A stretch of 64,000 nucleotides of DNA. Origin: Rhodospirillaceae bacterium (lineage in GTDB: Bacteria; Pseudomonadota; Alphaproteobacteria; Thalassobaculales; Thalassobaculaceae). Positions 11,711-20,214 of this stretch are shown piece by piece. The stretch lies in the NCBI GenBank assembly GCA_018401495.1, contig JAGYJX010000004.1:1-64000 (forward strand), in the 5' to 3' direction. Numbering within the stretch: position 1 is the stretch's first letter; every line of letters starts with the position of its first letter. Position numbers and translations under genes: made by a program. Below the pieces are notes generated by a model that saw nothing but the letters and a program-made list of their open reading frames with translations, made no database searches and was not told the DNA's origin.

Positions 11711-12553
11711 ATGACACTCGCCCCGTCGCAGGCCGGCCAGGCCGAGACCGCTCCGCCGCTGCTGTCGGTGACCAACATCGAGGTGATCTACAACCATGTC
11801 ATCCTGGTGCTGAAGGGCGTGTCCCTGAGCGTGCCGGAGGGCGGCATCGTGGCGCTGCTGGGCGCCAACGGCGCCGGCAAGTCGACCACCCTGAAGTCGA
11901 TCTCGAACCTGCTGCGCGTCGAGCGCGGCGAGGTCACGAAGGGCAGCATCACCTACGGCGGCGAGCGGATCGACCAGCTGACGCCGAACGAGCTGGTGCG
12001 CCGCGGCGTGATCCAGGTGATGGAAGGGCGCCACTGCTTCGGCCACCTGACGGTCGAGGAGAACCTGCTGACCGGCGCGTTCATCCACGGCGGCAAGCGC
12101 CGGCAGATCGCCGAGGACCTGGAGAAGGTCTACGCCTATTTCCCGCGCCTGAAGGAGCGTCGCTCCAGCCAGGCCGGCTACACCTCCGGCGGCGAGCAGC
12201 AGATGACGGCGATCGGCCGCGCGCTGATGAGCCGGCCGAAGATGATCCTGCTCGACGAGCCGTCGATGGGCCTGGCCCCGCAGCTGGTCGAACAGATCTT
12301 CGAGATCGTGAAGTCGATCAACGAGCAGGAGGGCGTGACCATCCTGCTGGCCGAGCAGAACACCAACGTGGCGCTGCGCTACGCCCGCTACGGCTACATC
12401 CTGGAGAGCGGCCGGGTGGTGATGGAGGGGGCCGCCGACACCCTGCGCAACAACGAGGACGTCAAGGAGTTCTACCTCGGCCTCGGCGGCGAGGGCCGCC
12501 GCAGCTTCCGCGACGTCAAGCAGTACCGCCGCCGCAAGCGCTGGCTCGGCTGA
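11711..12553 (+). CDS. LivF-type ABC transporter ATP-binding protein
   Basis: Second ATPase of the importer, 280 residues. Walker A is GANGAGKSTT (51-60), the Q-loop lies in VIQVMEGR, signature-like SGGEQQM, Walker B MILLDEPSMGLAP, and the H-loop position has the LivF-type LAEQN. The chain carries a basic C-terminal tail of about 25 residues (RRSFRDVKQYRRRKRW) beyond the usual LivF end at EFYLG, a feature seen in the CoA-ligase-linked subgroup. Intact, 41 bp upstream of the PaaK-like gene. Confidence 0.92.
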   Translation: MTLAPSQAGQAETAPPLLSVTNIEVIYNHVILVLKGVSLSVPEGGIVALLGANGAGKSTTLKSISNLLRVERGEVTKGSITYGGERIDQLTPNELVRRGVIQVMEGRHCFGHLTVEENLLTGAFIHGGKRRQIAEDLEKVYAYFPRLKERRSSQAGYTSGGEQQMTAIGRALMSRPKMILLDEPSMGLAPQLVEQIFEIVKSINEQEGVTILLAEQNTNVALRYARYGYILESGRVVMEGAADTLRNNEDVKEFYLGLGGEGRRSFRDVKQYRRRKRWLG

Positions 12554-12594
12554 ACGCCCGAAGCCGCGTCGCCCCCAGCACAGGAGAGGCCGCG

Positions 12595-13831
12595 ATGGCC
12601 GAGCACTACGACGACCTCGAGACCCGCAGCGCCGACGCCCGCGCCGCCTCGCTGGCCGAGTGCCTGCCGCGCCAGATCGCCCACGCCAAGGCCAACAGCG
12701 CGCATTTCGGGCGCGCGCTCGCCGATGTCGACCCGGCCGCCGTCACCGGCCGCGAGGCGCTGGCCGGCCCTGCCGGTGCTCCGCAAATCCGACCTGATGG
12801 AGCTGCAGAGCGCCGACCCGCCGCTCGGCGGCCTCAACGCCACGCCGGTCGAAAAGCTGGCCCGGCTGTTCATGTCGCCGGGGCCGATCTACGAGCCGGA
12901 GGGCCACGGCCCGGACGCCTACCGCTTCGCGCGCGCGCTGTTCGCCGCCGGTTTCCGCAGGGCGAACTGGTCCACAACACCTTCGCCTACCACCTCACCC
13001 CGGCCGGCCGGATCGCCGAGAGCGGCGCGCACGCGCTCGGCTGCCCGGTGTTCCCGGCCGGAGTCGGCAACACCGAGCAGCAGGTCCAGGCGATCGCCGG
13101 GCTGAAGCCGTCCAACTACATCGGCACGCCGTCCTTCCTGCGGATCATCCTGGAGAAGGCGCGCGAGACCGGCGCCGATGTGTCCTCGCTGAAGCGCGGC
13201 CTGGTGTCGGGCGAGGCGCTGCCGCCGAGCCTGCGGGCCGAGCTGCTGGAACACGGTGTCGCGGTACTGCAGGCCTACGCCACCGCCGACCTCGGCCTGA
13301 TCGCCTACGAATCGCACGCGAAGGAAGGGTTGATCGCCGACGAGGGCGCGATCGTCGAGATCGTCCGCCCGGGCACCGGCTCGCCGGTCGCCGACGGCGA
13401 GGTCGGCGAGGTGGTGGTCACGGTGATGAACCCGGACTACCCGCTGGTCCGCTTCGGCACCGGCGATCTCTCGGCGGTGCTGCCCGGCATCAGCCCGTGC
13501 GGCCGCACCAACCTGCGCATCAGGGGCTGGATGGGCCGCGCCGACCAGACCACCAAGATCAAGGGCATGTTCGTGCACCCGGCGCAGGTCGCCGAGGTCG
13601 CCCGGCGCCACGCGGAGATCGCCCGGGCCCGGCTCGAGGTGACCGGTGCCAAAGGTCAGGACAGCATGACCCTGGTCTGCGAGGCGGCGGGGTCGCCCGA
13701 GGGACTGGCCGAGGCGGTGGCTGCGAGCCTGTCCGCGGTCACCAAGCTGCGCGGCGCCGTGCGACTGGTGGCGCCGGGCGAACTGCCGAACGACGGCAAG
13801 GTGATTGCGGATCTCGAGGAGCTACGAGTAG
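12595..13831 (+). CDS. Phenylacetate-CoA ligase (PaaK)-like protein, three frame breaks
   Basis: An adenylate-forming family member related to PaaK, about 411 residues after repair. PaaK-like parts include VEKLARLFMSPGPIYEPEG, the HLTPAG and GTPSFLRIILEKA core, YATADLGLIAYES and the C-terminal hinge QTTKIKGMFVHPAQV. Notably the usual SSGTTG phosphate loop is replaced by SPGPIYEPEG, so ligase activity is uncertain. The frame shifts near 12765 (extra base), near 12957 (missing A, restoring FRKGELVHNTF) and near 13820 (extra base, restoring an end close to KVIAD-RSYE with TAG at 13829-13831). If the last shift is ignored the frame runs on into repeat DNA. Last gene of the importer operon; it may bind or activate the imported acid. 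Confidence 0.72.
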
Positions 13832-13845
13832 CAGGCCCGTCGCCC

Positions 13846-14236
13846 CGTGGGTTCCGGCTCCGTCCCGCCTGCGGCGGCCCGGTCCGGAATGACGACAGAG
13901 AAGGGAATGCACCGCCGGCCGCCGAGCACGCCCGGCCGCAATCACGACGGAAATGGGAGCGCGCCTCCAACCGCCGCATGCCGAGGCTGGCCCTACACCC
14001 CCATTCGTCATTCCGGCCGAGACGGGCCGCTCGAGCGGAGCGGATCGAGCCGGAAGCCACCCGCCGCAGGCCGGCGGCGCGCCCATTCGGAATGACGACG
14101 GAGAAGGGCGGGCCTCCGACCGCCGCGCGCCGAGGCTGGCCCCCACCCCAACTGGCCCCCACCCCAACTTCGTCATTCCGGCCGAGACGGGCCGCGTGAG
14201 CGGAGCGGATCGAGCCGGAACCCACCCGCCGCTCGC
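13846..14236. repeat. Intergenic repeat cluster, family 1 (CATTCCGG/CCGGAATG)
   Basis: This gap between the PaaK-like gene and the amidase gene holds three related elements: 13846-13912 (one half, ending CCGGTCCGGAATGACGACA), 14005-14108 (a full element from TCGTCATTCCGG to CGGAATGACGACGGAGAAGG) and 14169-14236 (the other half, nearly identical to 14008-14070). Each full element is a long imperfect palindrome whose outer ends are complementary. A short CTGGCCCCCACCCCAA direct duplication lies at about 14140-14170. The same family recurs at 16057-16206. No coding signal is seen here. Confidence 0.85.
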
Positions 14237-14237
14237 G

Positions 14238-15658
14238 TTACCCCGCCACCGGCGCCACCGTCTCCTTCAGCCAGCGCGCGATGCCGGTGGTTCGCCAGTC
14301 GTCGTCGTGGCGGCCGACGATCTGCACCCCGACCGGCATCCCCTCGACCGCCAGCATCGGCACCGTGACGGCGGGGCAGCCGATCGCCGAGGTCCAGGCG
14401 TTGTAGGCCGGCAGCCCGGTGGTGTGGGTGATACCGGGCTCGCCCTTGCCGGAATTGCCCGCCATGAACGGCGCCGGCCCGGCCGAGGACAGCGTGATCA
14501 TGGCGTCGGCGGTGCCGGCGACGGCGTGGAACCGGGAGCGCATCGCCTCGCGCTTCGCCAGGGCGGCGCGGTAGTCGTCGATGCTCATGGCCTCGGCCAG
14601 GTCGAGCCGGACGCGCATGCTCGGGCTGAGCTTGGTGATGTCCTTTCGGGCGAGGTTGCGCAGCGTCCAGCGCAACTCCCAGCCGCAGATGTCGCGGCAG
14701 AGCAGCAGGCTCTCGGCGATCTCGCGCTCGAACGCCATCGAGGTCGGCCCGGCCCTGGCGGCGGATCAGCGTGACCCCGGCATCGGCGACCGCCTCGAGC
14801 AGCCGCTCGAAGGCGGCGAGGGTGGCGTCGTCGGTCTGCTCCCAGCCCTCGCTCTCGACCACGATCAGGCTGCGCGGGGCGATCGCCGCCGGCGCCGCCT
14901 CCGGCCCGTAGAGCCCGGGTGAGCCGGGGTCGCCGCCGCTCAGCCGGGCGATGGCGTGGGTCACCGCCCACATGTCCTCGATGCCGCCGGCGTGCACGCC
15001 GAGATGGCTGTGGCTGAGGCCCTGGCGCTCGCCGCGGTGCAGGGCGCCCAGCGTCGGCTTGATCGCGGTGTTGGCGCAGAACCCGGCGGGGCGGATCACC
15101 GAGCCCACCACCTGGCTGCCGATGGCTGCGGGCACCATGCCGGCCCCGACCGCCGCCGCCGACCCGGACGACGACCCGCCGGGGGTGCGGGCCGGGTCGA
15201 ACGGGTTGGTGGTCGGGCCGGGATGGGAGAAGCCGAGCTCGGTGGTGACCGTCTTGCCGAGGATGACGGCGCCGGCGAGGCGCAGCGCCTGGACGCAGGC
15301 CGAATCCTCGCCGGTGGTGCGCCCGGCGTAGAGCGGGCTGCCCATCTGGGTCGGCATGTCGCGGGTCATGTACAGGTCCTTGACGCCGACCGGCATGCCG
15401 TCGATCGGCGACAGCGGCGTTCCCGCCTGCCAGCGCCGGTCGGACTCCTCCGCCGCCGCCATCGCGCCCGGCTCGTTCAGCGTCACCCAGGCCTGCACCA
15501 CGGGCTCGCGCTCGGCGATGGTCGCGAGGCAGCGTGCGAGATAGTCGCTCGGCCGGTCGTCGCCGGAGCGGAAGGCCTCGAGCCGGTCGCTCCAGGTCGG
15601 CAGCCTGAGTGGTCGCCGGGTCGTAAGCCGTCTTGCCAACCGTCGCGTCGTCGGTCAT
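14238..15658 (-). CDS. Amidase-signature family hydrolase, two frame breaks
   Basis: Hydrolyses an amide; the family includes GatA, aryl-acylamidases and nitrile-pathway amidases. About 472 residues. Catalytic features: Lys in GVKDLYM, Ser of the GGSSSGSAAAVGAG loop, and a cis-Ser in QVVGSVIRPAGF. The latter lacks the common DTGGSIR wording, which with the absence of gatB/gatC argues against a tRNA amidotransferase subunit. ATG 15658 is preceded by GAGGAGA at eight bases. The frame changes near 15606 (between DPATTQ and TWSDRLEAF) and near 14747 (before the MAFEREIAESLL segment); both look like one extra base. Divergent from a small membrane protein gene. A link to the nitrile hydratase 20 kb away is possible but not shown. 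Confidence 0.85.
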
Positions 15659-15691
15659 CGCTGCGTCTCCTCGTCGTCGGTCGTCACGTCC

Positions 15692-15907
15692 ATGTCGCTT
15701 GAAGCCACCCTCGCCGTGCTGGCGGCCTCGCTCGGGCTCGCCGTGCTCGGCTGGATCATGCAGCGCCGCCCGCGCCGGAGCCTCGACCCGCCTGTGGTCC
15801 CGTGGACCGCGGTTCAGGTGGTGGCGGTGGTGGTCGCGCTGCTGATGGCCGCCCACCTGGTCTCGCTCGCCACCGGCCGCCCGTTCACCGGCAGACGCGG
15901 GTTCTGA
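15692..15907 (+). CDS. Small two-helix membrane protein
   Basis: A 71-residue protein with two predicted membrane segments (about residues 4-23 and 38-60) joined by a basic, proline-rich loop (QRRPRRSLDPP). The helices and positive-inside loop make it look like a real gene rather than chance. It starts 33 bp from the amidase start, divergently, so the two share a promoter region. I do not recognise a family. Confidence 0.5.
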   Translation: MSLEATLAVLAASLGLAVLGWIMQRRPRRSLDPPVVPWTAVQVVAVVVALLMAAHLVSLATGRPFTGRRGF

Positions 15908-16056
15908 GCGGCCCTCAGCTCAACTTTGGCCAATTTGGCACGGCGGGGATGGCGGCAGATAGTCCGTAGCGCGGCGGCCCGGGGATTTGTCGACGTCGCC
16001 GCTGCTGCCGGGACATGAAAGTATCCGGTTCTCCGCGGGGCCGACCCCACTCCCAT

Positions 16057-16206
16057 CGTCATTCCGGACGGACGCGCCGCCCCGGCGCGGCCGAGCCGGA
16101 ACCTACGGGGCGACGGGCACAGGCCGCTGCAAATGCGGTGCGTCGGCTGGGTTCCGGCTCCGTGCCGCCTGCGGCGGCCCGGTCCGGAATGACGACAAGA
16201 GAGGGG
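16057..16206. repeat. Full family 1 intergenic palindromic repeat
   Basis: A 150-bp element running from CGTCATTCCGG to CCGGAATGACGACAAGAG. Its right half shares about 43 of 44 bases with 13849-13892. The ends are complementary, so RNA from either strand could fold into one long stem. It occupies most of the gap between the small membrane gene and the enoyl-CoA hydratase gene. Confidence 0.85.
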
Positions 16207-16256
16207 GCGCTGCCGCCCGGGCGATCTGCCATCGCACTATTGGCCCAAAGTCCAGC

Positions 16257-17063
16257 TCAGCTGCCGCTGAAGTTCGGCTTGCGCTTCTCCATGAAGGCGG
16301 TGCGGCCCTCCTTGTAGTCGGCGCTGTCGAAGCATTTTGCGACGGTCCGGTTGACCGCTTCGACATCCCAGTCGCGCTGCGGCTTGGCCAGTTCCATCAG
16401 GCAGTGCTTGACCGCCGCGATCGACAACGGCGCGTTGCCGGCGATGCGCTCGGCCAGCGGCCAGACCGCGTCGTCGAGCTCGGCCTTCGGCACCACCCGG
16501 TTCACCAGGCCCATGATGCGGGCCTCCTCGGCGTCGAACTGGCGGGCGGTGTAGAAGATCTCGGCGACGAATTGCGGGCCGACGATGTCGTACAGCCGGC
16601 GCACGCCCTCGAAGGCGTAGCCGATGCCGAGCTTGGCGGCCGGCACCGCGAAGCGGGCATCGTCGGAGGCCACCCTGATGTCGCAGTCGAGCGCGATGGC
16701 GAGGCCGCCGCCGATGCAGTAGCCGTCGATCCGCGCGATCGTCGGCTTCATCAAGCTCTGCACCGTCTTGTGGTAGGTCGAGACCGCCTGGTTGTAGATC
16801 TCGATGTGTTCGACCGACGATCGCTCGCTCTCGAACTTCGAGATGTCGGCGCCGGCCACGAAAGCCTTGTCGCCGGCCCCGGTGAACACCACGCACCGCA
16901 CCGCGTCGTCGTCGGCGAACGCGCCGATGGCCTCGGCGGCGCCCCGCCACATGGCGAGCGACATGGCGTTGTGGCGCGCCGGGTTGTTGAAGGTGACGAC
17001 GCCGACGCCGCCCCGGCGCTCGACGATGATCGGCTCGGCGGCCGCGGTTTCCAGAGTGGCCAT
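16257..17063 (-). CDS. Enoyl-CoA hydratase/isomerase family protein
   Basis: Crotonase-fold enzyme acting on an acyl-CoA, 268 residues. The two oxyanion-hole segments are present: GDKAFVAGADISKF (about 66-79) and DGYCIGGGLAIALDCD (about 113-128). The C-terminal KRKPNFSG is typical of the family, where members with this ending often act in beta-oxidation-like steps, but Glu/Asp catalytic positions do not settle hydratase versus isomerase. ATG 17063 with GGAGAG upstream. Standing alone on the minus strand, divergent from ccmA, between two intergenic spacers. Confidence 0.88.
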   Translation of the reverse strand: MATLETAAAEPIIVERRGGVGVVTFNNPARHNAMSLAMWRGAAEAIGAFADDDAVRCVVFTGAGDKAFVAGADISKFESERSSVEHIEIYNQAVSTYHKTVQSLMKPTIARIDGYCIGGGLAIALDCDIRVASDDARFAVPAAKLGIGYAFEGVRRLYDIVGPQFVAEIFYTARQFDAEEARIMGLVNRVVPKAELDDAVWPLAERIAGNAPLSIAAVKHCLMELAKPQRDWDVEAVNRTVAKCFDSADYKEGRTAFMEKRKPNFSGS

Positions 17064-17408
17064 GGTCTCTCCGTTGGCTGGCGCGGGACGGGCGGGTCGC
17101 GAGGACCGCGCGCCGGGTCTTTCCTGAAGGGACCGGAACACTAGACCAGCCGTTGGCGAGCGCCAATCCCACGAACGGTGACCACGATCGTCGAAGATCG
17201 CACCGCGGAGGCGCCGGGGCCTCGACACCGCGATCGGTCGTTCCCATATCTGCGTGAAGGCCATTGCGGACCTACACCGGGTGGCCGGACGGGAGGTTTC
17301 CCGTCTGATACTGTGAAGCGGCGCCGTCCTCCCCCCCCCGCAGTGCGGCGTCGCTTCCTTTTCCCTCTCCAGATGGTCGATTGCCCCGATGGACGCTATA
17401 GAGGCGTG
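17064..17408. other. Divergent intergenic region between enoyl-CoA hydratase and ccmA
   Basis: 345 bp without a convincing gene. It contains a run of nine C (about 17333-17341) and a TATAGA hexamer a few bases before the ccmA ATG that could be a -10 element, though I see no good -35 at the right distance. No copy of the intergenic repeats is present. Confidence 0.5.
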
Positions 17409-18054
17409 ATGACGGGGACGGATCGGCTCGAAGCGCATCACCTCGACGCCCGACGGGGCGGACGCCCGGTGTTCCGTGGCGTCTGCTTCGCGTTGGCCGC
17501 CGGCGGCGCCCTGCGGCTGGCCGGCCGCAACGGCGGCGGCAAGACCACGCTGCTGCGGGTCCTGGCCGGGCTCGGCCGTGCCGAGGCCGGCGACGTGTTC
17601 TGGAACGGCGAGCCGATCGCCCGCGACCGCGAGGCGCACGCCGACCGGGTCGGCTGGCTTGGCCACGCCGATGCCCTGAAGCCCGCCCTGACCGCCCGCG
17701 AGAACATCGAGTCGGCGCTTCGCGTCGCCGGGCGGCCGTCGGACGGGGTGACCGAGGCGCTGGCCGCGCTCGGCCTCGTCCGACTGGCGGAACTGCCGGC
17801 CGGGTGGCTGTCGTCCGGGCAACGTCGCCGGGTGGCGCTGGCCCGGGTGCTGGCCAGCCGGGCGCCGCTGTGGCTGCTGGACGAGCCGACGGTCGGACTG
17901 GACGCCGCGTCGGTGGTCGCCCTCGAGCACGCGATCGCGGCGCACCGCGGCGCCGGCGGGATGGTGGTGGCGGCGACCCACACGGCGCTCGAACTCGGCG
18001 CCGGCGCCGAGAGCCTGGATCCGGCTTCCTTCGCCGAGGACGGGACGGCCGTGA
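17409..18054 (+). CDS. ccmA: Heme exporter ATP-binding protein CcmA (frame break near 3' end)
   Basis: ATPase of the CcmAB(CD) complex that releases holo-CcmE during cytochrome c maturation. Walker A GRNGGGKTTLL, signature LSSGQRRRVALA, Walker B LWLLDEPTVGLD and H-loop AATHTALEL are intact. No stop codon separates this frame from ccmB. The likely native end is TGA at 18052-18054, overlapping the ccmB GTG by four bases as at the other ccm junctions; reaching it needs one base removed near 18020 (CCTGGATCC), which gives ESL-IRLPSPRTGRP. The apparent CcmA-CcmB fusion is therefore probably an indel artefact. Normal length about 214. Confidence 0.85.
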
Positions 18055-18716
18055 GCGGCTTCCTCGCCCTGGTCGGCCGCGATCTGCGCCTGGCCCGGCG
18101 CCAGGGCGCCGATGTCGCGATGACGCTGGCGTTCTTCGTGGTGGTGGTGGCGCTGTTCCCGCTCGGGATCGGGCCGTCGCCGGCGCTGCTCGCCCGGATC
18201 GCCGGCGGGGTGTTGTGGGTGACCGCGCTGCTGGCCGCGATGCTGTCGTTCGACCGCCTGTTCCAGCAGGATGCCGACGATGGCGGCCTCGACTTGCTGG
18301 CGCTTTCCGGGCTGCCGCTGGCGATGGTGGCGCTCGCCAAGGCGGTGGCGCACTGGCTGACCACCGGGCTGCCGACGGTGCTGCTGGCGCCGTTGCTGGC
18401 GGTGACGCTCGACCTGCCGTCGGCGGCGTATCCGGCGCTGATGGCGGGGTTGCTGCTCGGCACCCCGACCGTCAGCCTGCTCGGCACGGTGGGCGCGGCG
18501 CTGGTGGTCGGCGCGCGGCGGGCCGGCGTCCTGGTGGCGCTGATCGTGTTGCCGCTGACCATCCCGGTGCTGATCTTCGGGGTCGCGGCGATCGAGGCCG
18601 GCGGTGCCGGCCTGTCGACCCGGCCGCACCTGCTGCTGCTGGCGGCGCTGCTGGCCGCGGCGATCCCGCTGGCGCCGCTGGCCGCCGGAGCGGCCTTGCG
18701 TCAGGCCGTCGAGTAG
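18051..18716 (+). CDS. ccmB: Heme exporter protein CcmB
   Basis: Membrane partner of CcmA, 221 residues with six hydrophobic segments. The family opening FLALVGRDLRLARRQGADV and the segment LSFDRLFQQDADDGGLD are characteristic. GTG 18051 is chosen because it lies where CcmB proteins begin and forms the GTGA overlap with the expected ccmA stop. The sequence itself is intact. CcmAB drive ATP-dependent release of heme-loaded CcmE from CcmC. Confidence 0.88.
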   Translation: MSGFLALVGRDLRLARRQGADVAMTLAFFVVVVALFPLGIGPSPALLARIAGGVLWVTALLAAMLSFDRLFQQDADDGGLDLLALSGLPLAMVALAKAVAHWLTTGLPTVLLAPLLAVTLDLPSAAYPALMAGLLLGTPTVSLLGTVGAALVVGARRAGVLVALIVLPLTIPVLIFGVAAIEAGGAGLSTRPHLLLLAALLAAAIPLAPLAAGAALRQAVE

Positions 18717-18730
18717 GGGATATCGAAACC

Positions 18731-19450
18731 ATGCACCGCTTCGCCAACCCGACCCGTTTCCTGCGCCTCGCCAACGCGGTCCTGCCGTGGCTCGGCGCGG
18801 CGGCGGTGCTGCTGCTCGGGGTCGGTCTCTGGATGGCGCTGCTCAGGTCGCCCGCCGATTACCAGCAGGGCGAGACGGTCCGGATCATGTACGTCCACGT
18901 GCCGGCCGCCTGGCTGGCGATGGCGGTGTATTCCACGCTGGCGATCGCCAGCGCCGCCTTCCTGATCTGGAAGCACCCGCTGGCCGACCTTGCGGCGCGC
19001 GCGGCGTCGCCGATCGGCGCGGCTTTCACGGTGGTCGCGCTGGCCACCGGGGCGCTCTGGGGGCAGCCGATGTGGGGCACCTGGTGGGTCTGGGACGCCC
19101 GCCTGACGTCGGTGCTGGTGCTGCTGTTCCTCTATCTCGGCCACATCGCGCTGACCAACGCCTTCGACGATCCGGAGCGCGGCGGCCGGGCGGGCGCGGT
19201 TCTGGCGCTGGTCGGCGTCGTGAACCTGCCGATCATCAAGTTCTCCGTGGACTGGTGGAACACCCTGCACCAGCCGGCGAGCGTGCTGCGGATGGGCGGC
19301 TCGACCATCGACCCGGCGATGCTGACGCCGCTGTTCGTCATGGCCGGCGGCTACGTCGCGGTGTTTGCCGTGGCGCTCATCCTGCGAATTCGCGCGCTGT
19401 ACGCCGAGCGACGGCTGCGCCAGCTTCGGTTGTCGCTGCCGGATGCGTGA
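18731..19450 (+). CDS. ccmC: Heme handling protein CcmC
   Basis: Inner-membrane heme-handling protein that loads heme onto CcmE. 239 residues with six membrane helices; the periplasmic tryptophan-rich WWD motif reads GTWWVWDARLTS (about 119-130), and conserved heme-axial His residues lie in MYVHVPAAW and WNTLHQPASV. Belongs to the ccm operon, 14 bp after ccmB. Confidence 0.96.
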   Translation: MHRFANPTRFLRLANAVLPWLGAAAVLLLGVGLWMALLRSPADYQQGETVRIMYVHVPAAWLAMAVYSTLAIASAAFLIWKHPLADLAARAASPIGAAFTVVALATGALWGQPMWGTWWVWDARLTSVLVLLFLYLGHIALTNAFDDPERGGRAGAVLALVGVVNLPIIKFSVDWWNTLHQPASVLRMGGSTIDPAMLTPLFVMAGGYVAVFAVALILRIRALYAERRLRQLRLSLPDA

Positions 19451-19546
19451 CGGTGTCGCGCCGACCGATCGATATCTTGGCGGGGGCGACGCTATCCCTT
19501 AGATTCTATGCAAGGCGGTCAGGGGGCTGACAGGAGCGACCCGGGT

Positions 19547-19741
19547 TTGTCGGAATTCTTCGCGATGGGAGGTTACGCGGCGTTCGTTTGGCCGTCGTAT
19601 GGGATTGCGTTCGGTGTGATGGCAGGGCTGCTGGTCTGGGCCTGGACGTCGGCGCGCAACGGCGAGGCCGAGGTCGAGCGGCTGCGCGCCGCAGGGATCG
19701 ACCCGCGCCGCCGGCAGGCTGGTGAGGGAGTCCAGGGATGA
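19547..19741 (+). CDS. ccmD: Heme exporter protein CcmD
   Basis: Small single-helix membrane protein that helps release holo-CcmE from CcmABC. The diagnostic start of CcmD (SEFFAMGGYAAFVWPSYG) is followed by a membrane segment to about residue 35 and a charged tail. I place the start at TTG 19547 because AGGAG lies ten bases upstream and homologues begin at this point; an ATG at 19508 in the same frame has no ribosome-binding site. The stop overlaps the ccmE start by four bases. Confidence 0.82.
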   Translation: MSEFFAMGGYAAFVWPSYGIAFGVMAGLLVWAWTSARNGEAEVERLRAAGIDPRRRQAGEGVQG

Positions 19742-20214
19742 GCCGCGGCGCCTATCGATCACGCAAGAACCGTCGTCTCGCCCTGATCCTCGGCGGCCTC
19801 GCGTTTCTCGGCGCCGCCGCGGCGCTGGTCCTGACCGCGTTCGAGGACAGCGTGGTCTTCTTCTTCAGCCCGACCGACCTGGCCGACCGGCAGCTGGCGC
19901 CGGGGCAGCGGATCCGGGTTGGCGGCCTGGTCGAGGCCGGATCGGTGGCCCGCGGCCCGGGAGACGGTGAGATCCATTTCCAGGTAACGGATGGCACCAC
20001 CACGTTGCCGATCCGGTTCGTCGGTGTTCTTCCCGACCTGTTCCGCGAGGGGCAGGGGGTGGTCGCCCAGGGCAGCCTCGCCGGCGGCACCTTCGAAGCC
20101 GAGGAGGTGCTGGCCAAGCACGATGAGACCTACATGCCGCCGGAGGTGGCGGACGCGCTCAAGCGTCAGGGACATTGGCAGCCGGACGGCGCGCCGAAAG
20201 GAGGCGGGTCATGA
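19738..20214 (+). CDS. ccmE: Heme chaperone CcmE
   Basis: Periplasmic, membrane-anchored heme chaperone of 158 residues. Basic N terminus (RSRKNRR) and anchor helix at 14-34 precede an OB-fold. The covalent heme-binding motif KHDETYMPPEV gives His128 and Tyr132. The start overlaps ccmD, and the stop overlaps ccmF, each by ATGA. Confidence 0.97.
   Translation: MSRGAYRSRKNRRLALILGGLAFLGAAAALVLTAFEDSVVFFFSPTDLADRQLAPGQRIRVGGLVEAGSVARGPGDGEIHFQVTDGTTTLPIRFVGVLPDLFREGQGVVAQGSLAGGTFEAEEVLAKHDETYMPPEVADALKRQGHWQPDGAPKGGGS

Noticed and set aside
13832..14236. C-terminal extension of the PaaK-like protein read through to 14199
   Set aside because: The extension is encoded by intergenic repeat DNA; correcting one base ends the protein at a TAG at 13829-13831 after a PaaK-like terminus.
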